From contig NZ_MBTG01000025.1 of the NCBI RefSeq assembly GCF_002027705.1, positions 1-64,000 of the forward strand: a DNA stretch of 64,000 bases. Reading direction: 5' to 3'. This DNA is from Paenibacillus ferrarius (GTDB lineage: Bacteria > Bacillota > Bacilli > Paenibacillales > NBRC-103111). Made by a program: the position numbers and the translations under genes. The notes under the pieces are model-generated. The model did no database searches, was not told the DNA's origin, and saw only the letters and a list, made by a program, of their open reading frames with translations. This document shows positions 1-6,963 of the stretch, piece after piece; the stretch's first letter is position 1; every line of letters starts with the position of its first letter.

Positions 1-354
1 ACAGACACGATTGAGGCACTCATGAAGCAAAGAAAATTGAAGTTGCACAAGAAAGCGTTCATCCATTCGGATCAAGGGAGTCATTATACGAGTCCCACAT
101 ACCAAAAACTTTTGAAGCAAAAGGGATTAGGTCAATCGATGTCTAGAAGGGGGAATTGCTGGGACAATGCGCCACAGGAGTCGTTTTACGGTCATATGAA
201 GGACCATGTTGACCATCGCAGCTGCCCAACATTGGCAGAACTACAACGTAAGATTGACGGTTACATCCGCTACTACAACAACAATCGATATCAATGGGGA
301 TTAAAAAAGATGACCCCTGTGCAATACAGGAATCATCTATTGTTAGCTGTCTAG
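1..354 (+). CDS. IS3-family (IS150-like) transposase OrfB, C-terminal part
   Basis: The frame is open from base 1, so the 5' end lies outside the window. What remains is the C-terminal half of an rve/DDE integrase core, which catalyses strand transfer during transposition. The second catalytic Asp is in IHSDQGSHYTSP and the catalytic Glu in NAPQESFYGHMK, followed by the usual basic tail (RYYNNNRYQWGLKKMTPVQYR). This matches OrfB of IS3-family elements, normally made by -1 frameshifting from OrfA; OrfA is not in the window. A terminal repeat follows the stop, so this is the right end of an element whose intactness cannot be judged here. Confidence 0.9.
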   Translation, partial: TDTIEALMKQRKLKLHKKAFIHSDQGSHYTSPTYQKLLKQKGLGQSMSRRGNCWDNAPQESFYGHMKDHVDHRSCPTLAELQRKIDGYIRYYNNNRYQWGLKKMTPVQYRNHLLLAV

Positions 355-372
355 ATTTAAACTGAGTTTTTT

Positions 373-401
373 CAAGTGTCCTTGACAAAGGGTCCAGATC
401 A
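373..401. repeat. Probable right terminal inverted repeat of the IS3-family element
   Basis: About 20 bases after the transposase stop lies a segment containing GTCCTTGACAAAGGGTCCAG and ending in CA. IS3-family ends typically read TG...CA. The left end is outside the window, so the match between ends cannot be confirmed. The remaining bases up to about 460 show nothing recognisable. Confidence 0.45.
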
Positions 402-461
402 AACATCCAAGGGCTTTTTCGTGCTACCACCTAAATTATGTTCATCAATGCCTTATTCCTA

Positions 462-635
462 CTACTTCTTTTTTCTGCTCTTACCATGATTTGGTTTGTT
501 ATCCTTTTGGTCTTTAGCGTGATTCTCTTGTTGTTTGTCGTGTGTTGTCATGACATCATCCCACCTGTCTGAGTAATTTGAAACATAAATATTGTACTCA
601 TCTAAGGAATAATGTAAGCATCCACTTTGTGCCAA
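462..635 (-). CDS. Possible small basic protein, unknown function
   Basis: A 57-codon frame that starts with TTG immediately after the TAA of the next gene upstream. An internal ATG at 549-551 would give a 29-residue form. The C-terminal half is very hydrophilic and Lys/Asn/Gln/His-rich and ends in KSRKKK. This composition resembles tiny cytosolic proteins of spore formers such as DUF4023, but there is no clear match. No strong ribosome site precedes the TTG, so translation would rely on coupling to the upstream gene. Confidence 0.25.
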   Translation of the reverse strand: MAQSGCLHYSLDEYNIYVSNYSDRWDDVMTTHDKQQENHAKDQKDNKPNHGKSRKKK

Positions 636-851
636 TTACTCACTATCATCAAGCAATACATATGCTTCCAAAGCCTTATCAAATACGATGATTTGACTGC
701 CATCGCCATACTCCATGTCATTGACCTCAAGATGATTAAGCGTCTTCTCTTCGCCAGTTTCCCTATGTTTTACATGATATTCCATGAAGTCATCCCCCAA
801 AATAATAAATTCCTCAAAAACTGGCAGCCGCATAGCAGCCGCGAATCCCAT
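636..851 (-). CDS. Hypothetical 71-residue acidic protein
   Basis: Small soluble protein rich in Glu and Asp with no recognised domain. No alternative start exists further upstream because a TAA precedes the ATG by eight codons. The only strong ribosome site (AGGAGGT near 890) is about 39 bases before the ATG, which is too far, so initiation could be at the second Met (residue 7) or the frame may be marginal. It sits downstream of the lipoprotein terminator and directly abuts the small ORF at 462-635. Codon use looks coding. Confidence 0.4.
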   Translation of the reverse strand: MGFAAAMRLPVFEEFIILGDDFMEYHVKHRETGEEKTLNHLEVNDMEYGDGSQIIVFDKALEAYVLLDDSE

Positions 852-914
852 TTGGGCTCTGCACCCATAATAATGTTACACTTTAGAGTACCTCCTCGCT
901 ATTGGTAGTTGAAG

Positions 915-950
915 GAAAAAATAAAATAAGCCCGAGCCTCCAAGCCCGGG
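915..950 (-). terminator. Rho-independent terminator of the DUF4352 lipoprotein gene
   Basis: Read on the minus strand, CCCGGG pairs with CTCGGG across an 8-base loop and is followed by CTTATTTTATTTTTT. It lies 14 bases after the lipoprotein stop. Confidence 0.7.
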
Positions 951-963
951 TTGATTTTAATTA

Positions 964-1509
964 CTATTCAACTTTTAACTTGATTTCTTTTCCCGTGAAA
1001 CCGCCCTGTGCCTTTAAATATAACCCTTTTGCATCTTTAGGAACATCATAGGCCACATATCCAGTAATGCTAAGTCCGGGATTAAGCTTTTTTAAGAAAA
1101 AAGATTTATCCATTCCGACTGCCATCATTGCATCTGAAGAGCTTGTAAATTCTCTCTTTTGATCATCATATAATTTATAACTTGCAGCATCTACCGTTAT
1201 TGCATCTTTTTGATTATTTACAACAGTTAACTTGATAATTTTGAATACACCGTTTGCAGTTGCTCTAAGCAATTCATTGTCACCGACTATTTCTTTACTC
1301 TCCATACTCTCTACGGTTATCTTAACATTCGAAGAAGTACCCTCTTTCAAAAGCTGATCTGGCGTTGGCACCGGTGCTTTTGTTTGATCTGCTTTAGCAA
1401 CCGTTGTTTTGCTTGTATCTTTCTTCTCCTCTTGCTGTTTTCCGTTTACGCATGCTGTCAGTACTAGAGTTGTTATTAGAGCAATTGCAGCTGATTTAAA
1501 TAATTTCAA
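964..1509 (-). CDS. DUF4352-type lipoprotein
   Basis: Secreted lipoprotein of 181 residues. The TTG at 1507-1509 is chosen as start because GGGGGA lies 6 bases upstream; a longer frame reaches an ATG at 1542 that has no ribosome site. The signal peptide ends in the lipobox LTAC, so the Cys would be lipidated and the protein anchored outside the membrane. A Lys/Thr/Ser linker follows, then a beta-rich Ig-like domain (about residues 60-181) with the spacing of DUF4352 proteins. Function of the family is unknown. The gene is monocistronic and followed by its own terminator. Confidence 0.75.
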   Translation of the reverse strand: MKLFKSAAIALITTLVLTACVNGKQQEEKKDTSKTTVAKADQTKAPVPTPDQLLKEGTSSNVKITVESMESKEIVGDNELLRATANGVFKIIKLTVVNNQKDAITVDAASYKLYDDQKREFTSSSDAMMAVGMDKSFFLKKLNPGLSITGYVAYDVPKDAKGLYLKAQGGFTGKEIKLKVE

Positions 1510-1692
1510 AGAAAATCCCCCAATACTAGTTATTATTCCCATTTCCGATTATAACGAGACATCCTTTGTTGGTCTACAAATTTTGGAAGAAAGGCAGGAA
1601 TTTCGTTATAAATCGACAATATCAGACTATCTGGTAGGATTTGGCGTGGACATTAGAGAATATGTGAGGATACAAATTGAGGAGGAATTTAC

Positions 1693-2403
1693 TTGAAGAA
1701 GAAATTATTAATTGCTCTTGGACTTAGTGGAATAATAGCGGCATCTGTTGCGGTCGGTGCCTATGCAGCTTCGGATATAAAACTTTTCGTCAATGGCAAG
1801 AAGACAACGGCAAGCGTTGAGATTATTGATGGATCAAGTTATGTTCCTTTGAAATTTGTCGCTGAGGCTCTAGGTCAGGAAGTTCGATGGGATGAAGCCA
1901 AACGCGAAATACACATTGGGAAAGAGGCGGACACTTCTTTAGTTGGATACTCGAGAAGCAATCCAGCTCCTGTTAACACAACGCTAACCTTTAAAAAGGA
2001 GTCCATCCTAGAAAATTATGAAGGTGAAGTGAGTATTAAAGATGTTATTCGCGGCAATGATGCCTGGGCATTGATTAAAAATACCAATAAATTCAACTCA
2101 CCGCCAGCAGAAGGCAAAGAATATATGTTGGTTAATGCCACAGTTAAAATCACTGGAAACCAGAAAAAGGATACAAAAGTTGATATCTCTTCCGTTCATT
2201 TCACCTTAGTATCAACCCAAGGCAAGGATTACGATGCTATATCGGTTGTATCCCCTGCGCCTACAATCAACACAAGTTTATACGTAGGCGCTGAAAATAC
2301 TGGATGGTTTGCCCTACAAGTAGATAAAAAAGATACTTCTCCTTTGATAACTTACGCAAGGGCAAATGACGGAACTGGTGGAGTTTGGTTTAAAACGAAA
2401 TAA
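1693..2403 (+). CDS. Secreted stalk-domain protein with DUF4352-like C-terminal domain
   Basis: 236 residues with a TTG start preceded by GAGGAGG. A Sec signal peptide (about residues 1-26, ending AYA-A) leads into one copper-amine-oxidase N-domain-like 'stalk' module (about 28-75: KLFVNGK...SYVPLKFVAEALG...VRWDEAKREIHI). That module is a common cell-surface unit in Paenibacillus. Residues 95-236 form a beta-rich domain like DUF4352. The exact role is unknown. It is transcribed divergently from the lipoprotein at 964-1509, which carries a similar C-terminal fold, so the two may be functionally linked (inference). Confidence 0.75.
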   Translation: MKKKLLIALGLSGIIAASVAVGAYAASDIKLFVNGKKTTASVEIIDGSSYVPLKFVAEALGQEVRWDEAKREIHIGKEADTSLVGYSRSNPAPVNTTLTFKKESILENYEGEVSIKDVIRGNDAWALIKNTNKFNSPPAEGKEYMLVNATVKITGNQKKDTKVDISSVHFTLVSTQGKDYDAISVVSPAPTINTSLYVGAENTGWFALQVDKKDTSPLITYARANDGTGGVWFKTK

Positions 2404-2408
2404 ATCGA

Positions 2409-2458
2409 AACCCAAAAATCCCCCGCCAGCCAATAGGCCAGTGGGGGATTTTTGGGTG
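2409..2458. terminator. Bidirectional terminator between convergent genes
   Basis: Near-perfect hairpin with arms CCCAAAAATCCCCC and GGGGGATTTTTGGG around a 17-base loop, just after the stop of the stalk-domain gene and before the convergent hydrolase gene. The A/T runs inside the arms provide the U-tract in both directions. Confidence 0.8.
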
Positions 2459-2493
2459 GAACGTAAGGAGATCTACAGCTTTTCCGTAATTTA

Positions 2494-3993
2494 TCATAGC
2501 GAGGTTACGAACTTCATCTCCGGAAAGCGGCTATCCGGTCCTTTCATTAAGACTCCGCCTTGATTTTTCAGATACCTATCGAAGAAATCCAGCATATAAG
2601 CATTGATAACGGAGTTCGCTCTTTCTGGCGCAATCTTTCCTGTAATGCCCAGCATTTTGAATATCGGAGAAATGAACTGTACGTCGGCGAAATTCAAATG
2701 CTCCGAATTTTCGATATAGAGGAATTGTCCCCCTGAGTCGACCGATTCGCGCATCCGTTCAAGCTCCAATTTTTTGTCTTCCGTTACTTGATCCATCCAC
2801 TCTCTTGTGTTGCCCATACGTTTAAGCTCTGCCTCCGTGTAGACCCGGTTATCCATCACCATTTTTAATTTTTCGAATTCACTTTCCGAGTTGATGAACA
2901 AAAACGGCTTTCGCAGACCCTCTCTGTAACGCAGTCGATAAAGCCCTCCATCCAAGTCTATTCCAACCGCGATTCGCGGATCGTAAGAAGCGTCATAGGC
3001 CGTCGCTCCGCCGATGGAATGACCGAACACCCCGACATGACCGAGATCAATCCTCCCTTTTAGATGACTTGGAATCTGCCCCGATTGGATAATCTCGAAT
3101 TGGTCCAGCGCAAACGCCACATCGCCGGTTAGAACTTTTCCCAACTTGTCGCGATTTCCGCTTTCCGTCCGGTAATCATGGTCGGGCGAGAATAAGTCGT
3201 TGGTTGAGATGGTCGTGATTCGACCGTCTGGAAACTCGGTTGCAAATGTATTGTAGGTGTGGTCGATCACTGCCACGATATATCCATGACTCGCGAGATT
3301 TTCGGCTTGCGACGTGTGGAGGAACCTGGAAGAGCCGAAGCCGGGATTCGCAAGGATCAGCGGGTATGAAGTCTGTGCCGAAGAGACTTCGGCCCCCGAA
3401 TAAGCATGACTGGATACGTACTTCAGGTGCCCAAAAGTAAACCCGGGAAGGCCATAGTTCGCAGCCATATAACGTAAAATCCGGGTATCGGGAATAAAGG
3501 GAGCGTACTTGCCGGTGCCAGCTTGAGCCGGATACCATACCTGAACCATCAATTCTCTCTTACCATCTCTGGCTTCGCCGAAAATCTCTTCCCTATTCGT
3601 ATCCACGAAATGAAAAGTTTGCGTTCCTACCTTAAATTCGCCTGTCGGTTCAGGTAGTTTAAATACAGGAAAAGCATACATAAAACCCGCTGTTACGACC
3701 AGCATTATCGCTATAACGGTATAAGCTGAACCCAACATGAATCGCGGGATTTTTTGGGGGCCGGTTTTTCTGAAATAGCTATAACCTGAAATGGCTAAAA
3801 AAATGATCGTTATGCAGTATGGGAAAAATAGCTGAAATCTGTATCCCTCCACCGTCCAATGAATGACCAGTAAAAGTGTGGCGATCCCGCTTGCAACGAA
3901 TACTGGAATTCTACGCCGTCCTTTTTTTAATAGGACTGTTAATGCAAACAAGCCGATGTTTGACAAAAAAAGCAGCAGTTCAAACAGCCTCAT
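2494..3993 (-). CDS. Membrane-anchored alpha/beta hydrolase, PAF-acetylhydrolase-like
   Basis: 499 residues. The first about 115 contain four hydrophobic segments, so the protein is membrane-embedded with a C-terminal catalytic domain. The nucleophile elbow GHSIGG (about residue 325) supplies the Ser. The Asp probably lies in GIDLDGG and the His in the ENSEHLNF segment near residue 430. Family knowledge suggests an esterase or lipase acting on short-chain or oxidised phospholipid-like esters; the real substrate is unknown. It converges with the upstream stalk-domain gene and is divergent from the BceR-like regulator. An RBS-like AAGGAG sits before the ATG at 3993. Confidence 0.75.
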   Translation of the reverse strand: MRLFELLLFLSNIGLFALTVLLKKGRRRIPVFVASGIATLLLVIHWTVEGYRFQLFFPYCITIIFLAISGYSYFRKTGPQKIPRFMLGSAYTVIAIMLVVTAGFMYAFPVFKLPEPTGEFKVGTQTFHFVDTNREEIFGEARDGKRELMVQVWYPAQAGTGKYAPFIPDTRILRYMAANYGLPGFTFGHLKYVSSHAYSGAEVSSAQTSYPLILANPGFGSSRFLHTSQAENLASHGYIVAVIDHTYNTFATEFPDGRITTISTNDLFSPDHDYRTESGNRDKLGKVLTGDVAFALDQFEIIQSGQIPSHLKGRIDLGHVGVFGHSIGGATAYDASYDPRIAVGIDLDGGLYRLRYREGLRKPFLFINSESEFEKLKMVMDNRVYTEAELKRMGNTREWMDQVTEDKKLELERMRESVDSGGQFLYIENSEHLNFADVQFISPIFKMLGITGKIAPERANSVINAYMLDFFDRYLKNQGGVLMKGPDSRFPEMKFVTSL

Positions 3994-4085
3994 CTCGATT
4001 CTCCTTTTAAAAGATTTCTATTTTCGTTTGTTCCAATCTTATCCGGCCAGGCTGGCCTAAGCTATCGATTTGCCTTACATCTACC

Positions 4086-4099
4086 TTACAATTTTGTAA
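4086..4099. promoter_or_regulatory. Palindrome upstream of the Bce-type regulator, possible operator
   Basis: TTACAATTTTGTAA is a perfect 14-bp palindrome about 190 bases before the response-regulator start. BceR/YxdJ-type regulators of peptide-detoxification modules are known to bind TTACA/TGTAA-type repeats. A related pair of half-sites (TTGTAAG, TTTAAG) occurs at 6011-6029 before the transporter genes. The assignment is inference. Confidence 0.4.
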
Positions 4100-4292
4100 T
4101 TCGATCTTGCGGTATTGGAGGACTCGTAAACCGGTTTCTTTTCAGCTTGATAGAGTGCCGCTTACGTTTATAATAGAGATTACAACGGAACCTAATCCGG
4201 CCTATTCAAACCATAGAAACACAGTAAGTTCCAATCGCTCTTCGGCGAAGGCATGCTGGTGTTTTTTTAAATCAGAAAAGGAGCCAAGTCCT

Positions 4293-4994
4293 ATGTTTAG
4301 TATCCTGATTGTAGAAGACGATCTTAAGCTGGCACAGCTGCTTCAATCATATATGGAGAAATACGGGTACCTGGCTGAAGCAGTCCAGGAGTTCGACCGC
4401 GTTATGGAGGTGTTTCAGGACATTCGTCCAGATCTCGTGCTGCTCGACGTCAATCTGCCCCGTTACGACGGCTATTACTGGTGCAGGCAAATTCGAACGG
4501 TCTCCACCTGCCCGATTCTGTTTATCTCCGCCCGCGACGGCAAGATGGAGCAGGTCATGGCGCTGGAGAACGGGGCGGACGATTATATCGCCAAGCCCTT
4601 CGATTATGAAGTGGTAATGGCCAAGATCAAGAGCCAGCTTCGCCGCGCTTACGGCTCATACGCCCTAGGCAAGAGGGAACGGACCGTGGAATGCGCAGGA
4701 CTCGTGTTGTATCCCGAAAGGCTTGAGCTAACCTTATCCGGCAAAAGCGTAGATCTCAGTCATAAAGAATCCTTGCTGATGGAAACACTCATGGAAAGCA
4801 GCTCCAAGGTGGTCAGCCGCGATTGGCTTCTGGACAAGCTGTGGGACAGTCAACAGTTAGTTGACGACAACACGCTTAATGTCAATATCACACGCATCCG
4901 CAAAAAATTATCCGAGCTCGGCATTGAAGAAGCATTGGAAACCGTGCGGGGAGCCGGGTATAAACTACGGCCTTTCTGGAGGGAGGAGCCATGA
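4293..4994 (+). CDS. bceR-like: BceR-like OmpR-family response regulator
   Basis: 233 residues from an ATG preceded by AAAAGGAG. The receiver domain (about 1-115) has the acidic pocket ED at 8-10, the phospho-acceptor Asp52 (LVLLDVNLP) and Lys in AKPFD. The C-terminal winged helix (about 135-230) ends in the OmpR signature TLNVNITRIRKKL...ETVRGAGYKL. By analogy with BceRS-BceAB modules it would bind promoters and induce the downstream ABC transporter when the kinase senses a cell-wall-active peptide. It overlaps the kinase gene by 4 bases (ATGA). The frame is open about 186 bases further upstream, but that stretch has no matching ribosome site. Confidence 0.85.
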   Translation: MFSILIVEDDLKLAQLLQSYMEKYGYLAEAVQEFDRVMEVFQDIRPDLVLLDVNLPRYDGYYWCRQIRTVSTCPILFISARDGKMEQVMALENGADDYIAKPFDYEVVMAKIKSQLRRAYGSYALGKRERTVECAGLVLYPERLELTLSGKSVDLSHKESLLMETLMESSSKVVSRDWLLDKLWDSQQLVDDNTLNVNITRIRKKLSELGIEEALETVRGAGYKLRPFWREEP

Positions 4995-5986
4995 GGCTGT
5001 TTTGGAGAGAACATGTTCCGTTAGTGTTCATGTATGCCGGGCAGCTTCTGCTGACTGTTTATATGTGCCGCTTATCCGGTTTCCGAAATACCTTCGATCT
5101 TGTGTACATCTGCATGGTAAATACGGCCTTATTCGCTTTTTACTTGATCTACCGTTATATCCGCCATTTTCGATTTTATAGGAGTCTGACTCGTCCTCTT
5201 CCGTCAATTGACGAATCGGCCGAATTTGTCGGGAACGCACCGCTCGCGGATGCACTTGGACATCTGCTCCAGGGGAAGTATCGTCTTTATCAGAACGATA
5301 TTGAGCGGTACCGTAAGAAGCTAAACGATCACATCACCTTTATCAATCAATGGGTGCACCAGATGAAAACTCCGCTATCCGTTATGCACCTTGCGGTTCA
5401 GAAAGAAACCGACCCCTTCTTTGACAGCATGCGAGAGGAAATAGACAAGCTGAAGAAGGGGCTTGACACGGTGCTGTATACCTCACGATTGGATGCGTTC
5501 GAGCAGGATTTCGTAGCGGAGCCGGTGCATCTTCGTCAGCTGGTCGGGAAAGTGGCGGCTGAACACAAAAATTTATTCATCCGAAGTAAGGTCTTCCCGG
5601 AAATCCAGGTGGATGACCGATTGATGGTCATGTCCGATGACAAGTGGCTTGCCTTCGCACTCGGCCAATTAATCACCAATGCGGTACGGTATTCGGCCGG
5701 CGCAAGCAGCCGTATCATGATTACCTCTGAGGTCCGCGGACAGCGAGCCGTTCTTGAGATTCGGGACAACGGCGCCGGCATCCCGCAACAGGATATCAAG
5801 CGGGTGTTCGACGCGTATTTTACAGGGGAAAACGGAAGACGTTTCAGCGAATCCACTGGCATGGGGCTCTACCTGGTTCGGGAGATCGCCTCGCGGCTTG
5901 ATCATCGCGTCGAGCTTGAATCCGAGCAGGGACAAGGAACAGCAGTACGTATATGGATGGGAATCGCGCATGTTCAAGCTCCTTGA
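4991..5986 (+). CDS. bceS-like: BceS-like intramembrane-sensing histidine kinase
   Basis: 331 residues. Two transmembrane helices (about 12-28 and 37-57) with almost no extracellular loop are typical of intramembrane-sensing kinases. The phospho-acceptor is His123 in WVHQMKTPLS. The ATPase domain has the N box (LITNAVRYS), G1 box (DNGAGI) and G2 box (STGMGLYLV). In BceS systems the kinase does not sense the peptide itself but reads the flux through the BceAB transporter, encoded directly downstream. It is translationally coupled to the regulator gene by an ATGA overlap. Confidence 0.85.
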   Translation: MRLFWREHVPLVFMYAGQLLLTVYMCRLSGFRNTFDLVYICMVNTALFAFYLIYRYIRHFRFYRSLTRPLPSIDESAEFVGNAPLADALGHLLQGKYRLYQNDIERYRKKLNDHITFINQWVHQMKTPLSVMHLAVQKETDPFFDSMREEIDKLKKGLDTVLYTSRLDAFEQDFVAEPVHLRQLVGKVAAEHKNLFIRSKVFPEIQVDDRLMVMSDDKWLAFALGQLITNAVRYSAGASSRIMITSEVRGQRAVLEIRDNGAGIPQQDIKRVFDAYFTGENGRRFSESTGMGLYLVREIASRLDHRVELESEQGQGTAVRIWMGIAHVQAP

Positions 5987-6010
5987 ACATGCTTTGTTTT
6001 TATTACAGCC

Positions 6011-6029
6011 TTGTAAGATTTGTTTAAGA
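6011..6029 (+). promoter_or_regulatory. Possible operator before the BceA-like gene
   Basis: TTGTAAG and TTTAAG half-sites in direct orientation lie about 100 bases before the ATPase start. They resemble the arms of the palindrome at 4086-4099 in front of the regulator gene. This is where the response regulator would be expected to act. No footprint or clear core promoter supports it. Confidence 0.3.
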
Positions 6030-6125
6030 ATAATCGATGGGATAGCGACCCAGGATCGGTTATGATTATGCGAGAGAGCCTTGGAAATTGGAAATTCCGA
6101 CCGTATGAAAGGAAGAATGCTTGAT

Positions 6126-6899
6126 ATGGATATGTTAATCGTGCGCAATCTGGGAAAAGTTTATGATGGCAGCATCGCGTATAGGGCGATGAGCGACATG
6201 AATCTGGTTGTCGAGAAAGGCGAGTTTGTCGGCATTATGGGTCCTTCAGGCAGCGGCAAAACAACGCTGCTGAACGTAGTATCGACAATCGACACGCCTA
6301 CCTCCGGGGAAGTGTTGATTAATGGGGAAAACCCCCATTTGTTATCCAAACACGATCTGGCCCTGTTCCGCAGACGGAAGCTGGGCTTTGTCTTTCAGGA
6401 TTTTAATTTGCTAGATACGTTGACCATCGGGGAAAATATCATTCTCCCTCTTACGCTGGATGGGAAAAGCGTGAAGGAGATGGACGCCAAGCTTCATCTG
6501 GTGGCCGAAAAACTGGGCATCACCCAAGTTTTGAATAAACGAACCTATGAAGTGTCGGGAGGGCAGCGGCAGAGGGCAGCCATTGCAAGGGCCATCATTC
6601 ATTCCCCTTCGCTGCTGCTGGCCGATGAGCCGACGGGAAATCTCGATTCCAAATCCTCACGTGATGTCATGGAAACGATGGAGGCCATCAACCATACCGA
6701 TCATACGACCATGCTGCTGGTCACCCATGACGCTCTCGCAGCTAGCTACTGCCACCGGGTCGTATTCATCAAGGACGGTCGGCTCTATAATGAATTTTAC
6801 CGGGGGAACAACCGGCAGGCCTTCTTCCAACAGATTATCGATATGCTTTCGCTAATGGGAGGGAATGCACATGAGCTTTCACCGCTTCGTGTCAATTAA
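6126..6899 (+). CDS. bceA-like: BceA-like ABC transporter ATPase
   Basis: 257 residues from an ATG preceded by AAAGGAAG; the longer frame to 6081 has no ribosome site. It has Walker A GPSGSGKTT, Q-loop region VFQDFNLLDTLT, signature VSGGQRQR, Walker B LLLADEPTGNLD and switch His in LLVTHD. It belongs to the MacB/LolD/BceA type of ATPase that powers MacB-like permeases. Together with the permease at 6964 it should free lipid II-cycle intermediates from antimicrobial peptides and act as the sensor for the kinase. Confidence 0.85.
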   Translation: MDMLIVRNLGKVYDGSIAYRAMSDMNLVVEKGEFVGIMGPSGSGKTTLLNVVSTIDTPTSGEVLINGENPHLLSKHDLALFRRRKLGFVFQDFNLLDTLTIGENIILPLTLDGKSVKEMDAKLHLVAEKLGITQVLNKRTYEVSGGQRQRAAIARAIIHSPSLLLADEPTGNLDSKSSRDVMETMEAINHTDHTTMLLVTHDALAASYCHRVVFIKDGRLYNEFYRGNNRQAFFQQIIDMLSLMGGNAHELSPLRVN

Positions 6900-6963
6900 G
6901 AGGAGTTCCCGGCTTATCCTGTCCATGATGACCATTACGGTCATGGGTCGGGAGGGTCACTAA
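6871..6963 (+). CDS. Possible 30-codon coupling ORF between bceA-like and bceB-like genes
   Basis: A frame in a different register from the ATPase opens with ATG at 6871, seven bases after GGGAGGG inside the ATPase gene. It ends with TAA directly against the permease ATG at 6964. Peptide: MSFHRFVSIKRSSRLILSMM..., basic then hydrophobic. It may only pass ribosomes from the ATPase gene to the permease gene. It could also be a relic of a former permease N-terminus. Confidence 0.3.
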   Translation: MSFHRFVSIKRSSRLILSMMTITVMGREGH

